The notes: generated by a model not told the origin, from the letters alone. A stretch of DNA of 64,000 nucleotides from Bacteroides zoogleoformans (GCF_002998435.1 NZ_CP027231.1:2893001-2957000), one strand, 5' to 3'. Positions 1-7,733 are shown, counted from the first letter of the stretch. Numbers and translations: made by a program.

Positions 1-1
1 T

Positions 2-331
2 GAGGGTAACCGTATGCACCTGCTTGTCAAAAGCATTGAGGTGGACGGACATATCATAGCCGTCAAACTCTCGGCATACGACACAGATGGGCAGGAGGGT
101 GTTTATATACCTGGTTCGGAGGACATCAATGCGCTTAAGGAAGTCGGGGCAAACATTGGCGGTTCTATGGGAACATCCTTTACCTTCGCTTCCTCTGCCA
201 AAGACCAGATTATCTCCGAGGCTGCCCGTGGGGTGATGCAGGGTGCAAGTCAACTGCTTCAGAAGAAACTGCGCACCGTCAAGGTAACGCTCAAGGGTGG
301 CTACCGCCTTTTCTTGGTTCAGTCCAAATAA
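2..331 (+). CDS. traM: Conjugative transposon protein TraM, C-terminal part (5' end outside window)
   Basis: The reading frame is open from the window edge, so this is the end of a longer gene, not a 105-residue protein. The visible part has the TraM C-terminal pattern: a beta-rich segment reading VKLSAYDTDGQEGVYIPG followed by an alanine/glycine-rich stretch and a final VTLKGGYRLFLV strand. TraM is an envelope subunit of the Bacteroides conjugation apparatus, comparable to VirB10-type components. It stands directly before traN in the usual tra order. Function comes from family knowledge. Confidence 0.8.
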   Translation, partial: EGNRMHLLVKSIEVDGHIIAVKLSAYDTDGQEGVYIPGSEDINALKEVGANIGGSMGTSFTFASSAKDQIISEAARGVMQGASQLLQKKLRTVKVTLKGGYRLFLVQSK

Positions 332-378
332 AACAATCGAAAATGATAAGTAAAAATAACATCAAATAAAAAGGAACA

Positions 379-1329
379 ATGAAGAAAATTATTTTATCAA
401 TGGCTATGCTTACCTTGGTGGGAGCAACAGCCACAGCACAGGAAAACAATGATGGTCTGACACCGAGCCGTCCGCTTACTTCGGGAGAGCTCTTTCAAGG
501 TATGAGCCGTTCCATTCCTAACGGGCGTGTCGTCCTGCCATACGGCTTGGACGTAACCTTTGACAAGACCGTGCATCTTATCTTCCCTTCTGCCATCCGC
601 TATGTAGACTTAGGTTCGCAGAATATCATCGCAGGAAAGGCGGAGGATGCTGAGAACGTACTACGTGTAAAGGCTTCAGTGAAGGACTTTGAGACGGAGA
701 CCAATATGAGTGTCATCTGCGAGGACGGCTCATTTTACGCTTTTAATGTAAAGTATGCCGATGAGCCGGAGAAGTTAAGCATCGAGATGAAGGACTTTCT
801 GTCACCAACGGACGGACGACTGCCAAGCAATCGCTCTGATATTTACTTTAAGGAACTCGGTAACGAGTCGCCCGTATTAGTAAAACTGATGATGCAGACC
901 ATCTATCAGAACGACAGGCGCAGCATCAAGCACATCGGTGCTCAGCAGTTCGGCATGAAGTTCCTGCTTCGTGGCTTGTATGCCCATAATGGCTTGCTGT
1001 ATTTCCACACTTGTATGGAAAACGGCACGAATATGCCGTACTCTGTGGATTTTATCACATTTAAGGTGGTTGATAAGAAGATGGCAAAGCGTACCGCCAT
1101 ACAGGAACAAGTATTGCAGCCGCTTCGTGCCTATCATCAGGTAATGCAGGTGCGTGGCATGGGCAGTGAACACGCTGTGTTTGCGCTTGAGCAGTTTTCT
1201 CTTGCTGAAGACAAGCAGCTTGAAGTGACGCTTTATGAGAGAAATGGCGGTCGCACGCTGACCTTCCATGTAACGGCAGAAGACCTACAACTGGCAAAGA
1301 GGATTGATAACCTCAAACTGAAATGGTAG
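379..1329 (+). CDS. traN: Conjugative transposon protein TraN (DUF4138 family)
   Basis: A 316-residue exported protein with a signal peptide (MKKIILSMAMLTL... ending near TATAQ, about residue 21). The body matches the TraN family of Bacteroidetes conjugative elements, an outer-membrane/periplasmic subunit of the mating channel often compared with VirB9. It begins 47 bases after traM and its stop overlaps the next start region, so it is part of the tra operon. It appears full length. No catalytic site is expected. Confidence 0.88.
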   Translation: MKKIILSMAMLTLVGATATAQENNDGLTPSRPLTSGELFQGMSRSIPNGRVVLPYGLDVTFDKTVHLIFPSAIRYVDLGSQNIIAGKAEDAENVLRVKASVKDFETETNMSVICEDGSFYAFNVKYADEPEKLSIEMKDFLSPTDGRLPSNRSDIYFKELGNESPVLVKLMMQTIYQNDRRSIKHIGAQQFGMKFLLRGLYAHNGLLYFHTCMENGTNMPYSVDFITFKVVDKKMAKRTAIQEQVLQPLRAYHQVMQVRGMGSEHAVFALEQFSLAEDKQLEVTLYERNGGRTLTFHVTAEDLQLAKRIDNLKLKW

Positions 1330-1334
1330 ACATT

Positions 1335-1916
1335 ATGAAGAAGAAAATCATTTTATCGGTTTGTGCAGCGGTGGCAATGGCTTTTAGCTTGCCATCGCAG
1401 GCACAGCGACTTATCCCCAAGCAAAGGGGCGTAGAGGTCGCAGGGAGTGTTCCGCTTATCAAGGGTGAAAAGTTCCTTGCAGCTGGCAATTTTGGCATGG
1501 GAGCATCACTCACCCGATATCTGGGGTGTGAGAACTATACCTTTGTTATGGCAGAGTATGAACAACAGAATATGCCGTACAGGGATTATGCAGTGAAACT
1601 CAAAGATGCGCTCTTACAGGTGGGCTATATGTACCCTGTTCTCTCCGACAGAGGTAAGAACGTGTTTCTCTATGGTGGCATATCCGCCTTGGGTGGCTAT
1701 GAGCAGCTGAACGAGGACAAGAAGCTGCTGCCCGATGGGGCAACACTGCTCGACCGCTCCCGCTTTGTCTATGGCGGTGCCGTGCATGGCTCGGTGGAAG
1801 TGTTTCTAACAGATGGAGTCCTTTTTCTTGTAAAGGCGCAGGGACGGTTCCTCTTTGGAACGGACGTGCATCGTTTCCGTCCGGCTGTTTCAGCGGGACT
1901 AAGGTTTAACTTTTAA
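1335..1916 (+). CDS. traO: Conjugative transposon protein TraO
   Basis: A protein of about 193 residues. I place the start at the ATG at 1335, not the one at 1323, because the signal peptide begins there (MKKKIILSVCAAVAMAF, cleavage after SQAQ) and the upstream ATG lies inside the traN stop region. The rest is rich in glycine and aromatic residues with alternating strands (GYMYPVL, FLYGGISALGGYEQL, SAGLRFNF), as expected of an outer-membrane beta-barrel-like TraO. The final Phe is typical of barrel proteins. It is followed by a TraQ-like gene after 12 bases. Confidence 0.85.
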   Translation: MKKKIILSVCAAVAMAFSLPSQAQRLIPKQRGVEVAGSVPLIKGEKFLAAGNFGMGASLTRYLGCENYTFVMAEYEQQNMPYRDYAVKLKDALLQVGYMYPVLSDRGKNVFLYGGISALGGYEQLNEDKKLLPDGATLLDRSRFVYGGAVHGSVEVFLTDGVLFLVKAQGRFLFGTDVHRFRPAVSAGLRFNF

Positions 1917-1928
1917 GTAGAAGAAAAA

Positions 1929-2387
1929 ATGAAGAAGATATTGAATACGATTTGGGTAATGGGTGTGCTGACCCTTGCCGTGTTTTGCCTATCTGCTTGT
2001 GATAGGGATTTGGATGTGGAGCAGTCTTATCCGTTTACGGTGGAGACAATGCCGGTTCAGAAGGATATCATAAGGGGGCAGACGGCTGAGATACGCTGCA
2101 CGCTGAAGCGGGGCGGTGAGTTTGCTGACACTCGCTATACGATACGTTATTTCCAGTCTGATGGCAAGGGCTTGCTAAGAAATGATAATGGTACTATCTT
2201 CAAGCCGAACGACCGCTATCCGCTGACGAAAGATGTGTTCCGCTTATATTACACTTCTCTGTCAGCCGATCGCCAGACGATTGATATATACGTGGAGGAT
2301 AGTTTCGGTAAAGTTCAGCAGCTGACCTTTAGTTTCAACAACGAGCGGGAAGAGGGCAAGGAAAAGCCCGCACCTTCTCGCCACTAA
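1929..2387 (+). CDS. traQ: TraQ-like conjugal transfer lipoprotein (DUF3872)
   Basis: A 152-residue lipoprotein. The signal sequence ends in a lipobox, LSAC at about residue 24, followed by DRDLDVEQSYPF, the characteristic beginning of DUF3872/TraQ proteins. An Ig-like beta domain follows, with motifs such as YTIRYFQSDGKG and YYTSL. In CTnDOT a primase gene, traP, lies between traO and traQ; here TraO is followed directly by this gene, so traP is absent or moved. Confident on family, moderate on the symbol. Confidence 0.82.
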   Translation: MKKILNTIWVMGVLTLAVFCLSACDRDLDVEQSYPFTVETMPVQKDIIRGQTAEIRCTLKRGGEFADTRYTIRYFQSDGKGLLRNDNGTIFKPNDRYPLTKDVFRLYYTSLSADRQTIDIYVEDSFGKVQQLTFSFNNEREEGKEKPAPSRH

Positions 2388-2398
2388 GGACATAATTG

Positions 2399-2905
2399 AT
2401 GCGAACGATAAATTCTTTCATTTTACTTTGTGTATTCTGCCTGTTCTGTCAGCCGACCCTTGCCCAGCGCAGGGTGCGGCTGGCCGACTTGCCACCTTTT
2501 GAGCGTGCAGTGGTCTGTATCAAGTATTTTGAGGGTCTGCACGGCAGGAAGGATTATCCTTATGTCGGGTATGGTCATCAGCTATTGCCGGGTGAGCACT
2601 TCACGGCAGCAATGACGGAATGGCAGGCGGACTCTCTCCTGCGTGCTGACCTTTGGAAATGCTTTGAACATTTCAAGGGCTATGGTAAGGATGCACTACT
2701 GCTTACCTTGCTTGCCTACAATGTGGGCGTAGGTCGTTTGCTCGGTTACGGCAACCATCCCAAAAGCCGGCTAATACGAAAGATAGAGTCGGGCGACAGG
2801 AATTTCTACCGTGAATTTGTCTCTTTCTGCCGACACAAAGGCAAAGTCCTGCGTGGACTTGTCAAACGGCGTAAAGTGGAGTTTGCACTGTTTTATATAC
2901 CCTGA
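2399..2905 (+). CDS. Lysozyme-like glycoside hydrolase of the conjugation operon (GH24 type)
   Basis: A 168-residue secreted protein: signal peptide to about residue 23 (QPTLAQ), then a phage-lysozyme-type domain. The motif KYFEGLHG...YPYVGYGHQL matches the GH24 catalytic region, where the Glu in FEGL is the expected general acid and the GYGH segment lines the active site. ALLLTLLAYNVGVGRLL forms the core helix. It probably opens peptidoglycan for the mating apparatus. I prefer the ATG at 2399 over the TTG directly before it. It is the last gene of the tra operon, before a terminator. Two decayed copies of the same gene lie downstream. Confidence 0.85.
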   Translation: MRTINSFILLCVFCLFCQPTLAQRRVRLADLPPFERAVVCIKYFEGLHGRKDYPYVGYGHQLLPGEHFTAAMTEWQADSLLRADLWKCFEHFKGYGKDALLLTLLAYNVGVGRLLGYGNHPKSRLIRKIESGDRNFYREFVSFCRHKGKVLRGLVKRRKVEFALFYIP

Positions 2906-2920
2906 TTATCAAATACACCT

Positions 2921-2955
2921 CTTGCGACATTTTAATGCTCGCAAGGGGCGTTTTC
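2921..2955 (+). terminator. Probable terminator of the tra operon
   Basis: The inverted repeat CCTCTTGCGA ... TCGCAAGGGG, separated by about 11 bases, is followed by CGTTTTCTTG. It lies just after the lysozyme gene and before the convergent small ORF and methyltransferase, so it may work in both directions. Confidence 0.6.
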
Positions 2956-3022
2956 TTGTTGTTTTTCTTCCTTCTTCACAATGAAGATTGAAACGACTGT
3001 AATAGGTGGAGGGATGAAACAA

Positions 3023-3166
3023 CTAACACCAATGGAACAATGATTGTTTAGTCTTTTCTTTCCTTTCCTTTTTCTCTTTCATCCACCCTTCCTTATGCAA
3101 TAGAATCCCATTAACACCTTGTACAAGGGTGATGTTTTCTTCGTCGATGATAGTAGTTACGCTCAT
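3023..3166 (-). CDS. Possible small protein of 47 residues, coupled to the upstream methyltransferase
   Basis: An open frame starts with ATG four bases after the stop of the methyltransferase gene on the same strand, which suggests translational coupling. It begins MSVTTIIDEENITLVQG and ends in a strongly basic/acidic tail (KEKKERKEKTKQ) with HWC at the C-terminus. I do not recognise the family. It could be a chance frame in a 3' untranslated region; the ordered N-terminus and tight spacing are the only support. Confidence 0.35.
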   Translation of the reverse strand: MSVTTIIDEENITLVQGVNGILLHKEGWMKEKKERKEKTKQSLFHWC

Positions 3167-3170
3167 AATC

Positions 3171-3872
3171 TTATGTTTTGGGGTTATTGTTCTTTTTCGA
3201 TGATGCTTTTTGCGGCTTCACGCAGCGAAACAAGCAGACGGATTCCATTTTCTCTGTCTGTACGTCATCGCCATACATACTCCTAAGCCGGCTATCAGCT
3301 TCAGCAAAAGTGTCGTATGGAGGATGGAAGAATCCCTTTCTTTCCAAGACTTTCTTAACAAGGAAGTCTCCTAATCGGCGTTCGTCCCTGACATAAAAGC
3401 AGCCACAAAAACAACCTCCGGGTTTCAACACGCGGAAGATTTCGGCAAAGGCTTTGTCTTTGTCAGGGAAAGCCTGAAAACCGTTCATGGACAGCACATA
3501 ATCGAAGCTCTCGTCTGTATAAGGCAGCTCTCCGACATCGCCTTGTACCAAAGACAGGTTGTCTATATCCTCAGTCTCCTTCCGCAGAGTCGCAATGGCT
3601 ATCATTTCCTCAGAATAGTCCAAGCCTACTATCTCGGCTGCCTTCATTCGGCGATACTTTCCGGCGGTGAAAATGGCAGTACCGACGGGTACGTCAAGCA
3701 GTCGTCCGTGGAAATCGTCCGGTATGAAATCAAGCACCTTCCGAGCCAAGAGATTACCATCTTCTTTCCATACCAGTCGCATATACATCCTCGACCACCA
3801 CTTTCGTCCGGTCAGCACGTCGTCGTAATGCTCCATCATTCTCTTGTAGGAATTGCTCTGCTTGTGTCCCAT
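3171..3872 (-). CDS. Class I SAM-dependent methyltransferase (Methyltransf_11 type)
   Basis: A 233-residue soluble protein with a Rossmann-type SAM fold. Motif I reads GRLLDVPVGTAIFT (the usual LDVGCGTG altered at the Cys/Gly), then a motif II-like acidic residue in EIVGLDYSEEMI, LVQGDVGELPYTDESFDYVLS as motif IV, and FRVLKPGG as the post-motif. Substrate unknown; this fold acts on many small molecules. The first of three methyltransferases in the ICE cargo zone. A long leader of about 100 bases separates it from a probable TACTTTTG promoter. It ends in a low-complexity tail, SSKKNNNPKT. Confidence 0.85.
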   Translation of the reverse strand: MGHKQSNSYKRMMEHYDDVLTGRKWWSRMYMRLVWKEDGNLLARKVLDFIPDDFHGRLLDVPVGTAIFTAGKYRRMKAAEIVGLDYSEEMIAIATLRKETEDIDNLSLVQGDVGELPYTDESFDYVLSMNGFQAFPDKDKAFAEIFRVLKPGGCFCGCFYVRDERRLGDFLVKKVLERKGFFHPPYDTFAEADSRLRSMYGDDVQTEKMESVCLFRCVKPQKASSKKNNNPKT

Positions 3873-3975
3873 TGTTTTTCTTTTTAATAGATGTTATCTT
3901 CTTATTTTGCAAAAGATAGGCTGCGCTCGGCAAATTGAAAGCGAGCTTTCTTTGCGCTCACTGGCACTACTTTTG

Positions 3976-3983
3976 CAAAAGTA
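3976..3983 (-). promoter_or_regulatory. Probable -7 element (TACTTTTG) for the methyltransferase at 3171-3872
   Basis: On the minus strand TACTTTTG fits the Bacteroides TAnnTTTG consensus. A second, similar stretch (TATCTTTTGCAAAA) lies about 60 bases nearer the gene, so either could serve; both are embedded in TTTTGCAAAA dyads. Confidence 0.45.
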
Positions 3984-4054
3984 TGACATTCGCTTTGTCC
4001 CTGCAATCGCCAAAAATAGTGATTTTTGTTTTCAAGAAAAATGAGAAAGATGCT

Positions 4055-4247
4055 TTGCTGTCATATAAAGTCAGGCATGGTGTGTATATTGAATAATGGA
4101 AAGAATCCTAAAAATCTGCTACTATACAAGATAGAAGCAAAGTAACAAATTCTTTACAAGAATCTTGCAGCATCTTTTCAAATACAAGGGGTAAAATAAT
4201 GCGAAGATTGGTAAAGCAAAGGCAAGTGGAGTTTACCTTGCTTTGAT
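4055..4247 (+). pseudogene. Remnant of a second lysozyme gene (C-terminal third)
   Basis: Translating across stops gives fragments that align with the end of the intact lysozyme at 2399-2905. A segment reading KNPKNLLLYKIEAK matches NHPKSRLIRKIESG, and a later one reading RRLVKQRQVEFTLL matches RGLVKRRKVEFALF. Several stops and frameshifts interrupt it and no start is visible. It is a strongly decayed duplicate on the same strand. Confidence 0.6.
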
Positions 4248-4255
4248 TAGCCCCC

Positions 4256-4391
4256 AATCGGTCATTAGGCTATTTTTCCACGTCATTTCGTCGTTTTCTA
4301 ATGACTGCCATTAGAAAACACATTGCATAAACAATTTGTTTTCAATGATTTACAAACACGACCACGACTTCAAATTTTCTAATGACCGATT
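4256..4391. repeat. Cluster of inverted copies of a TTTTCTAATGACCGATT motif
   Basis: AATCGGTCATTAG (4256-4268) is the exact reverse complement of CTAATGACCGATT (4379-4391). Between them TTTTCTAATG and CATTAGAAAA (4294-4318) form a perfect 10-bp dyad with the same half-site. Four half-sites thus lie within 136 bp, about 95 bp upstream of a promoter-like TATCTTTG. Operator or replication/transfer-related binding sites are possible. Confidence 0.6.
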
Positions 4392-4484
4392 TGGGTTAAA
4401 TGGTATTCTGATAGGTGTTTGTAAAAATGTGCTTTCAAGTAGTAAAATAAACGATAGATATTTTGCCTTCTCTCTAAAATGTTG

Positions 4485-4492
4485 TATCTTTG
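4485..4492 (+). promoter_or_regulatory. Promoter-like TATCTTTG
   Basis: A perfect Bacteroides -7 element. No large gene lies downstream before the terminator at 4818, so it would drive a transcript of about 320 bases with only very small ORFs. Confidence 0.5.
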
Positions 4493-4718
4493 CATCGAAT
4501 TTTAGGTCGAGCCACTTTGAGCCAGTACTAAGATGTTTTTCTAATATTAACTTTTGTGTTTTTCGAGAGCCTCTGAGCCATGAAGATACAAGCAAAAATT
4601 TATGCTTATGTATAAATTACGTTTGTCAATTTCGTGGCAGGGTATATTTATCTGCTATGATAAAGAAGAAAAGGGCTCGAAGCCGGGTAAGAAAATGTCA
4701 GTCTACCAGCAGACGTGT

Positions 4719-4802
4719 ATGAAACTGAAATGGTATAAATTTATCTTTTCCGTTATCAAGTATGTGTTGAGAGGCTTGTTCGTTCTGCACTTGTTCCTTT
4801 GA
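4719..4802 (+). CDS. Possible very small hydrophobic protein (27 residues)
   Basis: The ORF begins MKLKWYKFIFSV and is one hydrophobic helix with a basic N-terminus; an in-frame ATG at 4695 would add eight residues. It lies between a TATCTTTG promoter and a strong hairpin terminator 15 bases after its stop, so a short transcript is likely. It might be a tiny membrane peptide of the kind often found beside HU-like genes in Bacteroides, or the transcript may be a non-coding RNA. Weak evidence. Confidence 0.3.
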   Translation: MKLKWYKFIFSVIKYVLRGLFVLHLFL

Positions 4803-4817
4803 GCCGAAACAATTAAG

Positions 4818-4847
4818 GGAGCCGACCGCATCACTGCGACCGGCTCC
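4818..4847. terminator. Bidirectional hairpin terminator
   Basis: GGAGCCG...CGGCTCC with additional pairing inside (GACCGCA/TGCGACC), followed by TAAAAAATTAG on the plus strand and preceded by CAATTAA. It separates the small transcript from the HU-like remnant on the other strand. Confidence 0.7.
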
Positions 4848-4879
4848 TAAAAAATTAGAGAGTTATAAAATTCTTTCGG

Positions 4880-5007
4880 TTATGGATTGGGGTTAGTTCC
4901 GCCTCCAGAAGTACCAGAATCTTCTGCATCGAGCTTGCCTTTCCATTCTTCCCACTCGATGTCCACGTCCGACAAACCGCGCACGGCACGGGCACCGGTT
5001 TGTAATT
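4880..5007 (-). pseudogene. 3' fragment of an HU-like DNA-binding protein gene
   Basis: Read on the minus strand the fragment gives QTGARAVRGLSDVDIEWEEW followed by KGKLDAEDSGTSGGGTNPNP and a stop. The acidic/glycine-rich tail with GGGTNPNP is typical of Bacteroides HU-family proteins of about 150 residues. Upstream coding is lost exactly where homology to the lysozyme begins, near 5008, so the gene was cut by a rearrangement. Confidence 0.5.
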
Positions 5008-5409
5008 GAACGGGCGGTGGTCTGCATCAAATATTTTGAGGGAAGCACGGCAAGAAGGATCACCCTTACGTCGGGTATGGTCATCAGCTTTTGTCTGGTG
5101 AATGCTTCTCTCCTAATATGTCGGAACGGCAAGCAGACTCACTGCTTCGTGCTGACCTTTTGAAATACTTTGAGTATTTCAAAAATATGACAAAGATACC
5201 CTATTACTTGCCGCCTTATCCTACAACGTTGGAGCGGGCAGGATGCTGGAATATAGCAAACATCCTAAGAGTAGATTGCTACGGAAAATAGACTCGGGCA
5301 ACAGAAGTTTCTACCGTGAATTTATCTTTTTCTGTCAATATAAAGGCAAGGTGTTACGATAATTGGTAAGGCGACGATATGTTGAACTTCATCTTTTGTA
5401 TATTAGATA
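5008..5409 (+). pseudogene. Second decayed lysozyme gene copy
   Basis: Homology to the intact lysozyme (2399-2905) runs from ERAVVCIKYFEG to VELHLLYIR, about residues 40 to 168 of the parent. One base is missing after FEG, a second frameshift lies in the AYNVG helix near 5215, and VLR is followed by an in-frame TAA. The 5' third, including the signal peptide, is gone. Read through, it shows SGECFSPNMSERQADSLLRA and KHPKSRLLRKIDSGNRSFYR, close to the intact protein. A clear pseudogene. Confidence 0.85.
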
Positions 5410-5453
5410 ATTAGGAATTAAACATAAAATGCTATTAGTTCCCCTAAAAGTAG

Positions 5454-5461
5454 TAACTTTG
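5454..5461 (+). promoter_or_regulatory. Promoter -7 element TAACTTTG for the PIN protein
   Basis: TAACTTTG fits TAnnTTTG. Transcription would begin near 5466-5468, leaving a leader of only about ten bases before the ATG at 5477. Confidence 0.6.
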
Positions 5462-5476
5462 TAGAAAATATAGTTT

Positions 5477-6583
5477 ATGAAAGTAGTATTAGATACAAAT
5501 ATTATTTTTAGCGATTTTCATTTAAATGGAGCTAAAATTAAAGATTTATGCGAATCAGCAAAATCTATAGGGGCTACAATTTACATTCCTGCAGTAGTTA
5601 TAGATGAGTCTATAAATAAATATTGCGAAAAAATACAAGATTGTAAAACGAAAATAGATAAAGTTTTTTCCGACTTTGAAAGATTGACTGACAAAAAAGT
5701 GAATTTGTCTCAAAAATCAATTGATGTTATCACAAAAGAAAAAGAAGAATATGCCATTTTTTTTAATGCTCAAATTAGGCGTCTAAATATAAATATTATA
5801 CCATATCCTTCTACTTCTCACAAAGATTTAGTAAGTCGCGACCTTGCTCGTAAAAGGCCTTTTCAAGAAAGTGGGAAAGGGTATCGAGATGCTCTTATAT
5901 GGGAGAGTCTCCTTACAATATGCACTAAACCTAATGATCTGTTCGATATGCCACAAGTGGTGTTTATAAACAAGAATCATAAGGACTTTTGCTTAGAAGG
6001 TGATCTACATCCTGATTTGCGAGAAGATTTGTCTAAATTAAATATAAATGAAGATCATGTTGAAGTTGTAGAGGATATTGATGTGTTCATTAAGAAGTTT
6101 GCTAAGCCCAAACAAAAAATCCTTCAAAAAATCAAAGATGCTTTTCAATCCCATGGTAGCTATGCAGATATTAATATTATTCATGAAACTGAACAGCGTT
6201 TAGATAAATTTTTATTATATCGACAATTTGATTACGAGAATAGTCCGTTTAGGCAGGAATTTGAAAATCCCTCTGTGGTAGAAATAGGAAAGCCTGAAAT
6301 TAAATTAGATGAAGTACGACAAATATCAGAAAATGAAGTTGTAATTGAGTATACTGTCAATGTAGAATGTACTTTTGATGTCTTTTTATTTAAGGCAGAT
6401 GCAATGTGCATGGATGAAGAAGAATTACCTCAGGTTTGGGACAATGATTGGAATAAGCATTATATGGCGGCATCTGACACAGCTACAATAAATCTGAAAA
6501 TTTTCTTAATTGTAGATAATTCATTTACAAAAGTGTTGTCAGATGATATTGAAATAATAGATAATGCCGACTATCAAAATTAA
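5477..6583 (+). CDS. PIN-domain protein with DUF4935-type N-terminus (putative nuclease)
   Basis: 368 residues. The first 175 form a PIN-like nuclease: LDTNI (Asp6), VVIDES (Asp43/Glu44), GYRDALIW (Asp138) and FINKNHKDFC (Asn167/Asp170) supply the acidic cluster that binds divalent metal in this superfamily. Residues from about 205 to 368 form an unrecognised second domain with a beta-rich end. PIN domains usually cut RNA. The gene is very AT-rich compared with its neighbours, has its own promoter, stands alone in ICE cargo and has no antitoxin-like partner. A defence or conflict role is plausible but inferred. Confidence 0.75.
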   Translation: MKVVLDTNIIFSDFHLNGAKIKDLCESAKSIGATIYIPAVVIDESINKYCEKIQDCKTKIDKVFSDFERLTDKKVNLSQKSIDVITKEKEEYAIFFNAQIRRLNINIIPYPSTSHKDLVSRDLARKRPFQESGKGYRDALIWESLLTICTKPNDLFDMPQVVFINKNHKDFCLEGDLHPDLREDLSKLNINEDHVEVVEDIDVFIKKFAKPKQKILQKIKDAFQSHGSYADINIIHETEQRLDKFLLYRQFDYENSPFRQEFENPSVVEIGKPEIKLDEVRQISENEVVIEYTVNVECTFDVFLFKADAMCMDEEELPQVWDNDWNKHYMAASDTATINLKIFLIVDNSFTKVLSDDIEIIDNADYQN

Positions 6584-6605
6584 AGGACTTTAAAAGATAT
6601 TTCCT

Positions 6606-6716
6606 GCGACTTTCTTTTGCTTCTTTTCTTTGGTCGCCTGCTTGTTCAAAGAAAAAGAAAAGAAGCCACGCAATTTTTGAGGTTGCGTGGCTCATTTGTA
6701 TTAGGGCTTTTCGGTT
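6606..6716. repeat. Copy 1 of a 110-bp direct repeat
   Basis: Nearly identical to 10059-10167. It contains two hairpins: a CTTTTCTTTG / CAAAGAAAAAG stem and GCCACGCAA...TTGCGTGGC. Its right end matches the last codons (ITEKP, stop) of the small gene at 10152-10370 on the minus strand, so this copy is a transposed gene end plus its terminator. Confidence 0.85.
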
Positions 6717-6819
6717 ATTCCAAGTATAGCCTTAGATTTTTCCTGTGCTCAATATAAAGAAACGATAGTTTTCTTATTCCCTACCAACTTATTAGATGAG
6801 AAATGACCTCTGCTCCTGT

Positions 6820-7629
6820 CTAAATACAGAACTTTGCTACACGCTGGTTACCGCGACGGTAAAAGGAAGGTACCTTATAGAGCATCCGGAAGAGGAAGGG
6901 GTAACGTCCTTGATCATAATCGCTCATATAATACTCCTTTGATAGATGCAAATGCGGGTGCCATTGTTCCATATCCGCAGTATTCAATATCGACCATCTG
7001 AACTCTGCTTTATGCTCGGTCTTACTTACGGCATCGTGTTGTTTCGCGTGTTTTACGAGCATATACGCCAGAATTTCCAAAAGGATGGTGGTGTTATTGA
7101 GTTGCGAACACACCATATTAAAGAAAGTTTTTACCTGCTCTTCATCGAAATACATCAGCACACCTTCAAGTATGATGAGCACAGGAGCATTGTGCTTCTT
7201 TACCGTTTTAATCCATTCTTCATCAAAAAGCGATAGGGACAGGTAGGTGTTCTTTTCGGTTTCGGGCAGGAGTTGACGGCGGATGGCAATGACTTCGGGC
7301 AGGTCAAGATCGTACCAATGACCGACATTCGGCTTGCCTAAGCGCTGATAACGGGCATCAATACCAGCCCCCAACTGTATCACTACGGCATCCGGGTGCT
7401 GGGCCAAGAATTCTTTTGTCTCGTCATCTATCAGCTTCGCACGTACACACACGCCCACCTGAGACATCTTTGCACCCTTAAATTTGGTAAAATCATAGTC
7501 CACTTGCCCTATCATCTCGGCAGCAAAGGGGTCGGATAGGATTGGTCTCGGATGGTTATACTCCGTTGCTTTAGCCCATAAAGGTATCAGCATCGTTTCG
7601 GGAATACTTGTAAGTTGCTTTGTTTCCAT
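6820..7629 (-). CDS. Leucine carboxyl methyltransferase family protein (LCMT/PPM type)
   Basis: 269 residues from the ATG at 7629; the upstream TTG at 7653 is less likely. The SAM-binding motif reads VIQLGAGIDARYQRL, typical of the Ppm1/Ppm2/Tcmp family, with WYDLDLPEVIAIRRQLL (motif II) and ILEGVLMYFDEEQVKTFF afterwards. Members methylate carboxyl or hydroxyl groups of small metabolites; the substrate is not visible. A TATCTTTG promoter precedes it by 45 bases. Second methyltransferase of the cargo zone; no operon partner. Confidence 0.85.
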   Translation of the reverse strand: METKQLTSIPETMLIPLWAKATEYNHPRPILSDPFAAEMIGQVDYDFTKFKGAKMSQVGVCVRAKLIDDETKEFLAQHPDAVVIQLGAGIDARYQRLGKPNVGHWYDLDLPEVIAIRRQLLPETEKNTYLSLSLFDEEWIKTVKKHNAPVLIILEGVLMYFDEEQVKTFFNMVCSQLNNTTILLEILAYMLVKHAKQHDAVSKTEHKAEFRWSILNTADMEQWHPHLHLSKEYYMSDYDQGRYPFLFRMLYKVPSFYRRGNQRVAKFCI

Positions 7630-7674
7630 TTTATCTTTATTTTCAAATGACAATTTATTCGTCCAATTATGCTA

Positions 7675-7682
7675 CAAAGATA
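7675..7682 (-). promoter_or_regulatory. Promoter -7 element TATCTTTG for the LCMT-type gene
   Basis: A perfect TATCTTTG on the minus strand, 45 bases upstream of the ATG at 7629. Confidence 0.6.
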
Positions 7683-7733
7683 TAAAGATCATAAAGCCAA
7701 TACAATACTTATTTATAGGTATTCTATTGTTTT

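Noticed and set aside
4336..4722. 128-residue plus-strand frame
   Set aside because: It runs through the motif cluster and the TATCTTTG promoter; a chance frame in AT-rich DNA.
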